Shown: positions 1 to 9,018, counted from the stretch's first letter. The stretch is DNA of 64,000 bases from Maribacter arenosus (GCF_014610845.1 NZ_JABTCG010000004.1:434001-498000); one strand, 5' to 3'. Made by a program: numbers and translations. Notes: a model not told the origin generated them from the sequence alone.

Positions 1-80
1 CCAGTTTTGGTAAAACGCCCTCCTACCCATTTTCTGTTCAAATTCACGGAATATTTAGGTTTTGTTGACTTCATAGTCAT
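1..80 (-). CDS. N-terminal fragment of an unidentified protein, cut by the window edge
   Basis: Reading leftwards from an ATG at 78-80 (a second in-frame ATG lies at 72-74), there are 26 codons without a stop before the window ends. The start is 17 bases after the stop codon of the DUF885-like gene on the same strand, which is the spacing expected of a second gene in an operon. The visible peptide is basic and has no signal peptide or recognisable motif. No function can be given. It could also be a chance open frame. Confidence 0.4.
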   Translation of the reverse strand, partial: MTMKSTKPKYSVNLNRKWVGGRFTKT

Positions 81-97
81 CAGGAAAATATTTGGCA

Positions 98-1750
98 TTA
101 TTTCATTCCCTTTAGTAAGTGATCGGTATTGCCCGTCATTTCCCAATGTCCCATTGATATGGGAATGTTGCCTATGGCATTCAACCGATCGAAAAAATCT
201 TTCATTAAAAATGGTTCTTTTTTCGATTCCTTGAATTTGGCATAATCGGCCATCGCACTTTCCAGTAGATATTTTCCTGTAATGTAACTGCTTCCATATC
301 CAGGTTGGCGCAAATACAGATGCTGTTCAAAAAGTAGTAATTCCTTCTCGGTTTTCATCCATCCTCTTGGGGTATATTCTGAATGAATGCCCCCTGCCTC
401 TTCCATGGTCATTTCATTGGCGTGGGCATAAAGGGAACCCAAACCTCTAGCTGCGCGCTGGGCGATCATGATATAGACCAATTCCCTCGCCCGAGGGTTG
501 TCCTCATACAATCCAGCATGCATAAACATTTCTTCTACAGCTGTAGCTGTACCTTCATTTCGGGAATCAAAAATATTGTAGAGCAAAGGCCCACGGCGAA
601 TCTCACTCTTATGAGGCTCACTATCCATACGTGCTAATTCAAACCAATGGTAAAAATGGGAATACAAAGGGCGTTGGTCATAGTGGGCAACTATCCAGAA
701 AAAATTCCGTTTTTCCTTAGGGATGTATTGCCCCAAATGAGGCTCGAGGGCTGGGGCAAAATAATCCTTAACGGTCACCATTTCCCCTTTGTCCAAGAAA
801 GTAAGCAGGCTTTGGGCCGATTTTTCGGCCATCTCAGTGTACATCTCTGGTGAGCTGGCATCCATGAGTTCAGGCAGGTTTCTATTTCTATGTTCCTCCA
901 ATTTTAAGGAAGACCAGGCTCTTGCGAGCTCACGTTTTAAAATCATTACCTCATTGTCCCAGGTCAATGGGACCAAATGTACATTTTGCAAGTACCAAGT
1001 ATAGTTTTCCTTACCTATGCCTGAAGGTCCCGTTTTTGTTCCACTTTCTTTTTCCAGCCAAGCAATCAAACTATCGGTAGATATGAGAGCGGACTTTACA
1101 GCAGTTGTCAACTCTTTATTATTTTTAATATCGGGCCAATCCAGTATTTTTTTAAGGTTTTCACTCTGGAATTCGATTTCACGAATACCCGCAATCCAGA
1201 GCTCTTTGGCATTTCCGTTCAAGTTTAATTTTGCTTGTTCGTTCAAAGGCGGAATGACTTTGAGGTCACCCAATAATCTTATTTTTTCAGACTTACTCAA
1301 TGGGAAGTCATAGGTCCATATTTCGGTTGTGGTATGGTGCGTAGGGCCTTCATGTGCAGGCACATCGCTACGAGCCATCCAGAGTGATTTGTAAAAGGCA
1401 GGATCCCTGGCCCAAGGACGAAGTATACGATGGTTAAAGTCGTACCCGTTCATTTCGGCCTTCACAAGGTTCCAATCGACCTGTTCTGCCACCGTCCATC
1501 CCGTGATGTCCATTGCGAGCAATTTAGACTGAAGTTTTTTAAACGTTGGCCACCGATTTTCAAAAGTGGTCATCGTATAATCCGGGGCTCCTTCTCGAAG
1601 CGGGGGTGCCTCAAAAGCACGCCACTCCTTGAATAACCGCAAAAAAGCCTCATAGGTATCGGTGGATTGTATTTGTGTCATACCTGTTTGACCTATTAAA
1701 AAGATAAAAATAAGTAAAGGAATTCTAAGAACGGTATTTGAGTTTTTCAT
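98..1750 (-). CDS. Exported DUF885-like protein (peptidase-like helical family)
   Basis: Protein of about 550 residues with an N-terminal signal peptide (Lys-Asn start, hydrophobic core, cleavage probably after about residue 25). The C-terminal half has the layout of DUF885 proteins: an [10 protein letters not shown] stretch where the family has EGWALYAE, an Arg-rich helix ([13 protein letters not shown]), then [11 protein letters not shown] and a final [15 protein letters not shown] segment like the family's lL..G.vPl ending. The HExxGH-like zinc site of the peptidase-like members was not found; the corresponding region reads [10 protein letters not shown], so catalysis is doubtful. An upstream in-frame ATG at 1759 exists, but the ATG at 1750 gives the cleaner signal peptide. 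The substrate is unknown. Confidence 0.6.
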   Translation of the reverse strand: MKNSNTVLRIPLLIFIFLIGQTGMTQIQSTDTYEAFLRLFKEWRAFEAPPLREGAPDYTMTTFENRWPTFKKLQSKLLAMDITGWTVAEQVDWNLVKAEMNGYDFNHRILRPWARDPAFYKSLWMARSDVPAHEGPTHHTTTEIWTYDFPLSKSEKIRLLGDLKVIPPLNEQAKLNLNGNAKELWIAGIREIEFQSENLKKILDWPDIKNNKELTTAVKSALISTDSLIAWLEKESGTKTGPSGIGKENYTWYLQNVHLVPLTWDNEVMILKRELARAWSSLKLEEHRNRNLPELMDASSPEMYTEMAEKSAQSLLTFLDKGEMVTVKDYFAPALEPHLGQYIPKEKRNFFWIVAHYDQRPLYSHFYHWFELARMDSEPHKSEIRRGPLLYNIFDSRNEGTATAVEEMFMHAGLYEDNPRARELVYIMIAQRAARGLGSLYAHANEMTMEEAGGIHSEYTPRGWMKTEKELLLFEQHLYLRQPGYGSSYITGKYLLESAMADYAKFKESKKEPFLMKDFFDRLNAIGNIPISMGHWEMTGNTDHLLKGMK

Positions 1751-1908
1751 AAGGGTCATTTCGTATTTCTATTGGTATGCTGTGATAATGCATATGGCTC
1801 AACCAAATATAAGGTTTTAAGGTTTTCCGCCTATTAAAATAGGCGTTGTAATTCCCTATCTTTTGTTGCCCCTTTTGGTTTTATACCAAGAATATGAACA
1901 GTGGCCAC

Positions 1909-2394
1909 TTAGAGTGTTTCGGTCATTTTCCCTATGTTGATTTTTTCGCCTTTATGAAAGTTGATTTCCCTAACTACGGTCATATCACCCCATAAATAGC
2001 GATGCCCCTTAAGGCTTCGTGTACTTTTTAATCTTTTTTTCAAGGCGCGGAGTTCCGTTTCGGTGGCGTCCCTTCTTTTACCTAAGGTGCCCCATAATCT
2101 AAAGGCGGGATATCTGTCAAATCGACCCTGAAAGAGCGATTTCAGCCAAAAAAGTTTACTGCTGTTCACGGCGAGGATGCAAATGGAATTGTTTCTTTTT
2201 GCATGTCTGGGCAAGGTGGAAACGAATTTTTCGAAATAAAAACCTGTCCGGTCCTTGTTCAGGAATACCGTGCCTACCGGGGTTACTGTTGGTGTGTTAT
2301 CCTCATCGACAGATGCTATCGAAACATGCAGGCTTGAACCAAAACTCTGGCTAAAATGCCTCCTTATTGAAGTCCAATTTTCAATCAGATCCAT
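1909..2394 (-). CDS. Pyridoxamine-5'-phosphate-oxidase-like FMN-binding split-barrel protein
   Basis: 161 residues with no signal peptide. The pattern of short strands (LHVSIASVDEDNTPTVTPVG, then FEKFVSTLPRHAKRN, then ICILAVNSS) is typical of the split-barrel flavin-binding superfamily that includes PNPOx-like proteins. The second half (residues about 100-161) is basic and contains a WGDM motif. No substrate can be inferred. The gene lies 10 bases downstream of the alcohol dehydrogenase gene on the same strand, so the two are probably co-transcribed, which would fit a flavin-dependent redox partner or a stress protein. The family assignment rests on pattern only. Confidence 0.6.
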   Translation of the reverse strand: MDLIENWTSIRRHFSQSFGSSLHVSIASVDEDNTPTVTPVGTVFLNKDRTGFYFEKFVSTLPRHAKRNNSICILAVNSSKLFWLKSLFQGRFDRYPAFRLWGTLGKRRDATETELRALKKRLKSTRSLKGHRYLWGDMTVVREINFHKGEKINIGKMTETL

Positions 2395-2404
2395 TAATGA
2401 TCGA

Positions 2405-3415
2405 TTATGAAACCTTTAAAACAATACGATATCGTGCTTTCCCTTTTTCCAAATGTTCCATAGCCTTATTTACCTCTGCCAACGGAAATTCCTCTACCAT
2501 AGGATATATATTGTGGCGCACACAGAATTCCAACATGGTTCGCGTTAAGGCCGGACTTCCCAAGGGACTTCCACCAACCGTTTTTTCCCCCATGATGAGC
2601 GAGAAGGCAGGTATAGCCATGGGTTCCAATACCGCCCCAACCGTATGGAATTTACCTTGTGGACCAAGTGTGGTTAAATATGAATTCCAGTCTAACGTTA
2701 CGTTGGTAGTGTTCAGGATAAAATCTAAACTACCAGCAATACTTTCCAATTCTTTCGGATCCCTGGAATTTATGACCTTGGTCGCACCCATCGCCAGTAT
2801 CTGTTCTTTCTTATCAGGGTTAGAACTGAAAGCAATCACTTCACAGCCCCATTTGTTCAGGAATTTTAAGGCCATATGACCCAAGCCCCCAATACCGATG
2901 ACACCCACTCGGTCCGTGGCCTTTACTCCCGCCAATATAATGGGATTAAAAACAGTAATGCCCCCACAAAGTAAAGGCCCGGCTTTTTTAAGGTCAATGC
3001 CTTCTGGTAATGGAATGGCCCATGACCAGTGACCCCTAACCTTATCGGCAAAACCTCCATGGCGCCCAACGATGGTTCCTTCTACGGTATTGCACAAATG
3101 ATGACTACCATTCATACATTGATGACAATGCATACAGGAAGCGGAATTCCAGCCTAATCCCACTAAATTTCCTGGTTCCAGATTTTTTACTTCACTGCCG
3201 ACCGCAATAATTTCCCCAACAATTTCATGACCGGGAACAAGGGGATATTGTGTCATGCCCCATTCATTGTTGAGCATACTCAGGTCTGAGTGGCAAATGC
3301 CACAATAATGGATTTTGATATCTACCTCTTCGCTCCCTAATTCAGGAAGTTCATAAGTGAATGGTATTAATTTTCCACCTTGTTCCTGGGCAGCATAGGC
3401 TTGTACTGTTTTCAT
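2405..3415 (-). CDS. Zinc-dependent alcohol dehydrogenase, cinnamyl-alcohol/YahK-like
   Basis: 336-residue medium-chain dehydrogenase. Catalytic zinc ligands are visible as Cys41 in CGICHSD and His63-Glu64 in PGHE; the structural zinc site is Cys94, Cys97, Cys100 and Cys108 (SCMHCHQC...C). The nucleotide-binding fold carries GIGGLGHMA. Together these match the NADP-dependent aldehyde/alcohol reductases of the YahK/CAD group, which reduce a wide range of aldehydes. The longer frame starting at 3454 would add 13 residues with no family counterpart, so the ATG at 3415 is preferred. It is probably in an operon with the downstream FMN-barrel gene. It acts in the cytoplasm. Confidence 0.88.
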   Translation of the reverse strand: MKTVQAYAAQEQGGKLIPFTYELPELGSEEVDIKIHYCGICHSDLSMLNNEWGMTQYPLVPGHEIVGEIIAVGSEVKNLEPGNLVGLGWNSASCMHCHQCMNGSHHLCNTVEGTIVGRHGGFADKVRGHWSWAIPLPEGIDLKKAGPLLCGGITVFNPIILAGVKATDRVGVIGIGGLGHMALKFLNKWGCEVIAFSSNPDKKEQILAMGATKVINSRDPKELESIAGSLDFILNTTNVTLDWNSYLTTLGPQGKFHTVGAVLEPMAIPAFSLIMGEKTVGGSPLGSPALTRTMLEFCVRHNIYPMVEEFPLAEVNKAMEHLEKGKARYRIVLKVS

Positions 3416-3523
3416 GCTTTGATTTTTTATAGTTATTATATCGTTATGAAACAAGATAGTTGAATCTGATGACTAATCGTTTGTAAGGCTAAGTCAAATT
3501 CCTATATCCTTACAATAAGTGCA

Positions 3524-4309
3524 CTATAATTTTCGTATCCAGATATTCCGGAACTGGGTCTTGTTGCCATGGTCTTGCAAGGAAATCACATCATCGCCAT
3601 GGGCATCAGGATACATGTGCAAACCTATATAACTTGTTAAGCCATTGATAGTAACATTATTTTGGACCACCACTCCATTATGCATTACCGTAATTCGGGC
3701 CGGGTAATCCAATCGTCCATCTGCTTTAAAACGTGGTGCAGTATAGATAACATCATAGGTGTTCCATTCCAATGGACTTCGCATGGCATTGACCAAAGGA
3801 GCATGATCTTTGTAAATACTCCCTGCCTGCCCATTTCGGTATGTACGGCTGTTATAAGAATCCAAAATCTGAAGTTCATAGCGATCTTGAAAGAATACCC
3901 CGCTATTGCCTCTACCTTGGCCAACACTTTCCACTTTATCCGGTGCACTGAATTCTAAATGCAATTGGCAGTCCCCAAATTTCATTTTAGTCTGTATAAA
4001 ACCAGAACCGGGTACTACTTCCATATGATCGTTGTCAACGATTTTCCACGGGGCAGGTTGGTCGGGATCGTTTTTACTTACCCACTGGTCCAAGTTGGAA
4101 CCATCAAATAAGATAATAGCATCGGAGGGTGCATCTCCCAACACCTTGGCAGGGGTCACTACTGGTACCTCGGGCTCCCAAATCTCAGTCATTTCGGGTT
4201 TCATAGGCATGGGTGATACTTCTGGTGGGGTAGTCGGGTAATCCTGTGCTTTGATGGTTGAAGTCATGGCGATAGCCGTTAAACATAGCCAAAGTACTTT
4301 TGAATTCAT
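3524..4309 (-). CDS. Exported DUF1080 domain protein (3-keto-disaccharide hydrolase / concanavalin-like)
   Basis: 261 residues: a signal peptide (about residues 1-21, ending at IKAQ), a proline-rich linker of about 30 residues, then one DUF1080 domain (about 60-261). Family marks include IILFDGSNLDQW near the start, GRGNSGVFFQDRYELQILDS in the middle, WNTYDVIYTAP, and a final FRNIWIR. Some members of this family cleave 3-keto glycosides made by Gfo/Idh/MocA oxidoreductases; such an oxidoreductase is encoded 5 kb away at 9099, but not in the same operon. It is likely periplasmic. A TATCTTTG box on the minus strand lies about 29 bases upstream. Confidence 0.82.
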   Translation of the reverse strand: MNSKVLWLCLTAIAMTSTIKAQDYPTTPPEVSPMPMKPEMTEIWEPEVPVVTPAKVLGDAPSDAIILFDGSNLDQWVSKNDPDQPAPWKIVDNDHMEVVPGSGFIQTKMKFGDCQLHLEFSAPDKVESVGQGRGNSGVFFQDRYELQILDSYNSRTYRNGQAGSIYKDHAPLVNAMRSPLEWNTYDVIYTAPRFKADGRLDYPARITVMHNGVVVQNNVTINGLTSYIGLHMYPDAHGDDVISLQDHGNKTQFRNIWIRKL

Positions 4310-4338
4310 GTGTTTTTGGTATTTAAAACGTGTAATAT

Positions 4339-4346
4339 CAAAGATA
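4339..4346 (-). promoter_or_regulatory. Candidate -7 box for the DUF1080 gene
   Basis: Read on the minus strand the site is TATCTTTG, an exact match to the Bacteroidota -7 consensus TAnnTTTG. It ends 29 bases before the start codon at 4309. No convincing -33 TTTG is seen at the expected spacing. Confidence 0.45.
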
Positions 4347-4598
4347 TCATAAATTATAATAAGATAACATAGAACACTTTTTTAGTTGGTAAGTGGGCTG
4401 TTTCTAATCCCGGTATTCCATTGAAGAAACATATCCTTATCTAAGTTGTGGATTGTCCCCTACGTTCTGAAACTTGAATTTGCAAGGGAACGAAGTTGCT
4501 TATCTTTAACCCCTGTTAAGTTATAAGGTATTGCAACGACATAATCCTGGACATGCGTGTCCTTGATCATTGTGTAACCTAGCATTATATTTAATCCT

Positions 4599-5165
4599 AT
4601 GAAAATGAAAAAGCCCAGTCTAAGTACTATATTCTTTTCGATCTTCATCATTTTGATGATTGTTCCACAGACCCGGATGCCCATTCAAGAGGGTATAAGC
4701 AAGATACGGGTCGCCTTATTTTCACCTTCGGCATTGGACGAAGACCAACAAACCCAATTGGAACCCTTTACATATCGATTGATTGCCTTGGATGGTACCC
4801 CGGCCGATGTGGAAATAGGAAAGGGAAAAGTGACATTTATAAGTTATTGGGCTACGTGGTGTCCCCCATGTCGGGCTGAACTGCCAAGCATTCAAGAATT
4901 GTATACCGATTATGGGCAAATGGTCGATTTTGTGTTGATCACCAATGAGAATCCCGATGTTATTCGGAAGTTTTTAAATAAAAAACAGTTCACCCTTCCG
5001 GTGGTACTACCCCAAATGGAAACGCCGGCCGCCTTGTTGGAGCGCACCATACCCACCAATTATGTTATTGATAAAACAGGCAAGGTGGTAATCAAGGAAC
5101 AAGGTGCTACGGATTGGAGCAGCGATAAAATACGCGAAACCTTGAACCTTTTGATCGGGGCATAG
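4599..5165 (+). CDS. TlpA-like membrane-anchored thioredoxin-fold protein
   Basis: 188 residues. Residues 8-23 form a hydrophobic N-terminal anchor or uncleaved signal; residues about 55-188 form a thioredoxin-like domain of the TlpA/ResA type. The redox motif is WATWCPPC (Cys88 and Cys91), and the cis-proline loop is TIPTNYVID. These periplasm-facing proteins reduce or exchange disulfides, often in cytochrome maturation, but no cytochrome gene is nearby. The gene stands alone, with DUF1080 divergent on its left and a small secreted protein 225 bases to its right. A second ATG two codons in is an equally possible start. Confidence 0.85.
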   Translation: MKMKKPSLSTIFFSIFIILMIVPQTRMPIQEGISKIRVALFSPSALDEDQQTQLEPFTYRLIALDGTPADVEIGKGKVTFISYWATWCPPCRAELPSIQELYTDYGQMVDFVLITNENPDVIRKFLNKKQFTLPVVLPQMETPAALLERTIPTNYVIDKTGKVVIKEQGATDWSSDKIRETLNLLIGA

Positions 5166-5362
5166 ATATTTCGTAAATAAAATGGATCTTCGCAAGCTAG
5201 TCGGCTAAGTTTTACTCCGATAAAATGCACATACTTTCGGTAAGGTGTTCTTGGTATTTGTTTCGTTTATCGAGCATTTTTTACACTTTATCCCGATTTC
5301 TGTCAGTTATCGAAAAATAAGGGTTTTTGAACGTTTTACAACCCTTGGGGATACGCTCTGCT

Positions 5363-5385
5363 GCGTTTTTATTATATAAAAACGC
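5363..5385 (+). promoter_or_regulatory. Perfect inverted repeat just upstream of a start codon
   Basis: GCGTTTTTAT at 5363-5372, loop TAT, then ATAAAAACGC at 5376-5385: a perfect 10-bp stem ending 5 bases before the ATG at 5391. It could be an operator for a dimeric regulator, or an mRNA hairpin limiting ribosome access. It is unlikely to be a terminator for the upstream gene, since no T tract follows and that gene ends about 200 bases earlier. Confidence 0.5.
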
Positions 5386-5390
5386 AAGTC

Positions 5391-5609
5391 ATGAAAACAA
5401 TCTTTACTTTACTATTTGTTCTTACGATCGGAGTAACGGCCCAAGCCCAGGATACTAAGTCTGATATTAAGGTAGAAACTGTTGAAATGACAATCGTTGC
5501 CTCCACTGCCAATGAGAACAGCGTTGCCCGTTTGTACAAGTTCAAAAATTCCAAAATAAAAAAAGCGTTGTCTTTTACAACAAAAAGAAACAAAGCTAAA
5601 TTGGCTTAA
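5391..5609 (+). CDS. Small secreted protein of unknown function
   Basis: 72 residues with a clear signal peptide (MKTIFTLLFVLTIGVTAQAQ, cleavage after AQA). The mature part is only about 52 residues: a short acidic segment (DTKSDIKVETVEMT) and then a strongly basic tail rich in Lys and Arg (KNSKIKKALSFTTKRNKAKL). No domain is recognised. Initiation at the ATG right after the palindrome at 5363-5385 is well supported by the signal peptide. It could be a small periplasmic or surface peptide. A coding role is likely given the intact signal peptide, but the function is unknown. Confidence 0.75.
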   Translation: MKTIFTLLFVLTIGVTAQAQDTKSDIKVETVEMTIVASTANENSVARLYKFKNSKIKKALSFTTKRNKAKLA

Positions 5610-5743
5610 TAGATGATAGGGCTGCCAAAGAAGAAAATAACACGCATCATTTTTTATTGCCTAAGAACAATGACAGGTCTATAAGACCCAACCAGAACCT
5701 AGCTATGTTCTTAATTACCTAAGTGATGCTACCTTGATTTGAA

Positions 5744-5751
5744 TATCTTTG
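5744..5751 (+). promoter_or_regulatory. Candidate -7 box for the DUF481 gene
   Basis: TATCTTTG, an exact match to TAnnTTTG, ends 19 bases before the ATG at 5771. No clear -33 element is seen. Confidence 0.45.
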
Positions 5752-5770
5752 CAGGGAGATATTAAGATCT

Positions 5771-6538
5771 ATGAAATTCCGAAGTATACTAACATTACCC
5801 ATTTTCCTTTTTTTTCATTTTGCATCGTATGCACAATTGGTGAATATCGAAGCGAAGCGCATGCAAACCGATTCCGTCCGTTTTGTTCTAAAAAGTGATA
5901 TTCTTTTTAATTATACCGATACGAACGAGGCCTACGTACTGAAGTTTGGGTCGAATATCACGACCCAAATTAAATCGAAGGATTTGAACAAAATCTATTT
6001 TTTGGTATGGAATTACGATTTGGTGCGTACAGATGAAAAGGATGTTCAAAATTCTTGGTTTCTCCATGCACGGTATAATCAAGAATTATCCGATTTCTTC
6101 CGATTGGAGGCCTTCTTACAGAACCAGAACAATACCCAATTGACCATAATCAGCCGAAATCTCATTGGTGCGGGCATTCGCTTTAAACTCATCAACAAAG
6201 AAAGAACCAAAGCCTATTTCGGAAATTCGTACATGTACGAGATAGAAAAGTTAAACGGAATCGATCAATGGTTTTACAATCATAGGAACAGTAGTTACCT
6301 GTCATTGACCCAATCATTTGAAAAGGCACATCTAGACCTTATTGCTACCCTTTATTTCCAGCCCCTTTACCGTGATCTTGAAAACCATAGGGTCCTGGGT
6401 CAATTCAAGGCCGAATTACCTTTAACCAATCATATTGGTCTTACCGCTCTGTATAATTACTTCTATACCGGTTTTTCATCCGATCTACAAAATGATCGTT
6501 CCTCAACGATCAACGTAGGTCTTACCTTTAGCATTTAA
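5771..6538 (+). CDS. DUF481-type outer-membrane beta-barrel protein
   Basis: 255 residues with a signal peptide (about 1-21, ending SYAQ). The rest is a series of amphipathic strands with alternating aromatic residues, including FLVWNYDLVRT, SWFLHARYNQELSDFFRLEAF, RNLIGAGIRFKL and a C-terminal INVGLTFSI ending in a hydrophobic residue as barrel proteins do. The central block LSDFFRLEAFLQNQNN resembles the DUF481 family of small salt- or stress-linked outer-membrane proteins. There are no co-directional neighbours within 200 bases. The function is unknown beyond probable insertion in the outer membrane. Confidence 0.75.
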   Translation: MKFRSILTLPIFLFFHFASYAQLVNIEAKRMQTDSVRFVLKSDILFNYTDTNEAYVLKFGSNITTQIKSKDLNKIYFLVWNYDLVRTDEKDVQNSWFLHARYNQELSDFFRLEAFLQNQNNTQLTIISRNLIGAGIRFKLINKERTKAYFGNSYMYEIEKLNGIDQWFYNHRNSSYLSLTQSFEKAHLDLIATLYFQPLYRDLENHRVLGQFKAELPLTNHIGLTALYNYFYTGFSSDLQNDRSSTINVGLTFSI

Positions 6539-6718
6539 TGGTCCTTGGAATACATGGTTGTTTTTAATACCCAAGAGTTTTGAAGTACACCTCGAATCTT
6601 GGTATTTTGCTCTTGGTGTTACGTTTGGTAATATGCGTGATCGTTTTAAGAACCCGTTATACAAGAGGGTGATAAAAAGCATACTGTTTCTTACATTCCA
6701 AGAAATGACCAAAAGTCT

Positions 6719-7366
6719 TTAACTGCCCAATTCAGTAATCTTCTTTTCATATAGTTTTTTACTTTCGACAACAGCTATATTCAGTTCTTGCATAATACCA
6801 TCGACCCGGCCTTCGATGCTCTTCATTTGGTCGTTGATGTTGTCGAACGAATTCAGGGCGGCAGCTACCTCTAAGGCCTTCACGACTTCTACGGCATCGC
6901 CATGCAACAATTTTAATTTATCGATGGCTTTTGACGTATTGGCCAAAGTACCATTATATTTCGTGCGGGCCTTATTGATGGCCTTTGACAACGTTTTTTT
7001 TGCCGTTTCATCGCTAAGACTATTGGTTTGGGTTTCCATGGCCGTAAAAAGGTTAGCGGCCTTTTCCTTCAGATCTTCATATTCTTTATTCAGGTTTTCG
7101 ACACGTTTGTTTACCCGTTCCCAATCTCCATAGACCTTGGCAAATTCCTTATCCTCGTTCTTGGTGTCTTCCAGGGCACTTTTAAGGGCATTGAGTGTTT
7201 CCAACCCTTTGTTTACATTCTTATTCGCATTCTCTTTCTTTTTCTCAAAAGACTTTACCTGTGATTTAAACTGTTCTTTTAAACGAATCAGGTCCTCTGG
7301 GCTTTTATCCTTCCAACAAGAAATAAACAATAGGGCCATAAGGGCCAATAGGGAAACTTTTTTCAT
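6719..7366 (-). CDS. Coiled-coil lipoprotein of unknown function
   Basis: 215 residues. The lipobox LFISC places the lipidated Cys at residue 17. From about residue 28 to 215 the protein is almost entirely charged helix with heptad-like spacing (KEQFKSQVKSFEKKKENANK, NLNKEYEDLKEKAANLF) and a nearly Cys-free composition, so an elongated coiled-coil bundle is expected. It is likely anchored in the inner or outer membrane and facing the periplasm. No family was recognised. It is transcribed alone, convergent with the DUF481 gene. Confidence 0.78.
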   Translation of the reverse strand: MKKVSLLALMALLFISCWKDKSPEDLIRLKEQFKSQVKSFEKKKENANKNVNKGLETLNALKSALEDTKNEDKEFAKVYGDWERVNKRVENLNKEYEDLKEKAANLFTAMETQTNSLSDETAKKTLSKAINKARTKYNGTLANTSKAIDKLKLLHGDAVEVVKALEVAAALNSFDNINDQMKSIEGRVDGIMQELNIAVVESKKLYEKKITELGS

Positions 7367-7631
7367 GGTTTAGTGTAACATTGAATTAACGCTAAAATAA
7401 CGATTTTAGGCAAACCACTATCAAATTTAAAAACACAACGGAATTTATTAGGACAATTTTTACCCGCTTTGGGACAGAAATAACAGGGCTTTATCCTTCG
7501 CTACGATTTAAATTGATCGGTATAAGGTAAATTATAGGGAATAAGAAATACAAGGTAATAGGAGGGGTCTTGCCAATCATACTTCGATGCTTTGAATTCT
7601 AAACTTTATATCTAATCTTAAATCAACAACA

Positions 7632-8336
7632 ATGAAAAAAGTATTTTTTGGCGTACTCGTATGTATTGCCTGCGCACTCAACGCACAAGAGAGTTATTGG
7701 ACCAATTACCAAGTAGTGGTAGAACCACAAAATGTGGATGCATTTTATAAATTGACTAATGACTATTTTTCGACCCATAAAACAGAGGGTGTAACCGTCA
7801 CATTATACGAAAACCATTTTAATGATCCTGGTAATAACTTTACCCATGTCATCGGTTTTTCAGGGTCATTAGATGCCTTGGGTAATATGTACGCGAATGA
7901 TGGTGGTGATACCTGGGAATTGTACTTGGTTAAATTGAACCAACAAATTAAATCGGGCTTTAGTGCACGCATGGGAACTCGCAAGGCACACACAGGTGAC
8001 CTAAACCAAAACTACCCTATACAGAAGTATTATATAGTTCATGCGGAGGACGGTGATGCCTGGGACAAAGCATTTACTAAATATATGAATGAAAATACGC
8101 CCGGTGGTATGCTAAATATGATGGGCAATATTACGGCTGGAGTATCTTCCGATGGAGAAAATCGTTGGGTGCTTAATGGGTTCAAGGATTTTAAAGGTGC
8201 TATGGGAGGCGCCAGTATTCTACGGACTGATGCCCAAAATGCGGCCAATGACAAAGCCTGGAAGACTTTTTTAGAAACCAATGGCGAGTCCCATTTGGTT
8301 CGTTCAGGGTTACGTGTGCTCATGGGAAAATGGTAA
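7632..8336 (+). CDS. Secreted protein with two similar halves, unknown function
   Basis: 234 residues with a signal peptide (about 1-19, ending LNAQ). The mature protein seems to be two related halves: residues about 24-120 (YQVVVEPQNVDAFYKLTNDY ... WELYLVKLNQQIKSGFSARM) and about 128-234 (YYIVHAEDGDAWDKAFTKYM ... WKTFLETNGESHLVRSGLRV). Each begins with a strand and a helix and ends with a Trp-led helix and a Gly/Ser-led strand, a layout like ferredoxin-fold ABM-type repeats. No catalytic motif is seen. A good terminator follows at 8360, so the gene is a single transcription unit. Confidence 0.75.
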   Translation: MKKVFFGVLVCIACALNAQESYWTNYQVVVEPQNVDAFYKLTNDYFSTHKTEGVTVTLYENHFNDPGNNFTHVIGFSGSLDALGNMYANDGGDTWELYLVKLNQQIKSGFSARMGTRKAHTGDLNQNYPIQKYYIVHAEDGDAWDKAFTKYMNENTPGGMLNMMGNITAGVSSDGENRWVLNGFKDFKGAMGGASILRTDAQNAANDKAWKTFLETNGESHLVRSGLRVLMGKW

Positions 8337-8359
8337 TATCCCCAAAGCTATATCATAGG

Positions 8360-8384
8360 ACCCTTCCAAACGGAGGGGTTTTTT
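8360..8384 (+). terminator. Rho-independent terminator after the secreted two-half protein
   Basis: ACCCTTCC, loop AAAC, then GGAGGGGT and a T tract. The 8-bp stem pairs fully with one G-T pair. It begins 24 bases after the stop codon at 8336. Confidence 0.8.
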
Positions 8385-8515
8385 ATTTCCAGACCTGTTT
8401 CAAACCTGATAAAAATCATATTAATTAGTGGTATGCTGCGGTAATTTCGATATTTTTAAGATTTTATTTCCCATTAGGGTCCAACCAAAATTATAATCTA
8501 AAAGAACATTTGGAT

Positions 8516-9004
8516 ATGGTAGCAATTAGAAATGAAAAATGTTTGGTCAATAGTATGGTACTACTACGGCTATTTATTGGCTGGCATTTTCTCTATGAAG
8601 GCATCATTAAGCTATACAATCCCGACTGGACTTCCTACGGGTATCTTGCTTCGGCCCAAGGCCCTTTCCGTCCCTTTTTTATTTGGATGACCAACGATTC
8701 AATGATCGGTATGGCCGACTGGGGCAATAAGATCGCTTTGGTTTTCGTAGGACTAACCTTATTGTTGGGCATTTTTGAAAAGTGGGGCGCCATTGTCGGG
8801 GCCTTATTACTGGCCTTGTATTACTTGGCACACCCTTCCTTTCCTTGGGTTGACCAACTCAATGTAGAGGGTAGCTACTGGTTTGTAAACAAAAACTTAA
8901 TCGAACTTGTTGCTTGTGTGGTCATCTATCAAATGCCTACTTCTCGTTATTTTGGGCTTCAACGCATATTCAGCAAGAAAGAAGTAATGACCCATACAAA
9001 ATAA
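8516..9004 (+). CDS. DoxX-family membrane protein
   Basis: 162 residues from the ATG at 8516; a TTG two codons earlier is the only alternative. Four hydrophobic segments fit the DoxX/quinol-oxidase-subunit-like family: about 14-33 with the family's RLFIGWHFLYEGIIKL, about 62-85, 90-108 and 120-138. A SYGYLASAQGPF loop and a FPWVDQLNVEGSYWFVNKNL segment are also seen in the versions found beside sugar oxidoreductases. The 94-base gap to the Gfo/Idh/MocA gene and shared orientation suggest a functional pair, perhaps passing electrons from a periplasmic sugar oxidation to quinone. That is inference. Confidence 0.8.
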   Translation: MVAIRNEKCLVNSMVLLRLFIGWHFLYEGIIKLYNPDWTSYGYLASAQGPFRPFFIWMTNDSMIGMADWGNKIALVFVGLTLLLGIFEKWGAIVGALLLALYYLAHPSFPWVDQLNVEGSYWFVNKNLIELVACVVIYQMPTSRYFGLQRIFSKKEVMTHTK

Positions 9005-9018
9005 AATAGATGAAATGG

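Noticed and set aside
7-234. 75-codon plus-strand frame at the left edge
   Set aside because: Overlaps the C-terminus of the DUF885-like gene in antisense and has no feature of a real gene.
2367-2879. 170-codon plus-strand reading frame opposite the alcohol dehydrogenase gene
   Set aside because: It lies wholly across the ADH and FMN-barrel genes in antisense and shows no domain or signal; the ADH frame has complete zinc motifs.
6539-6718. Imperfect inverted repeats (ACCCAAGAG and TCTTGG copies) after the DUF481 gene
   Set aside because: The pairing is imperfect, and no T tract follows, so I do not call a terminator.
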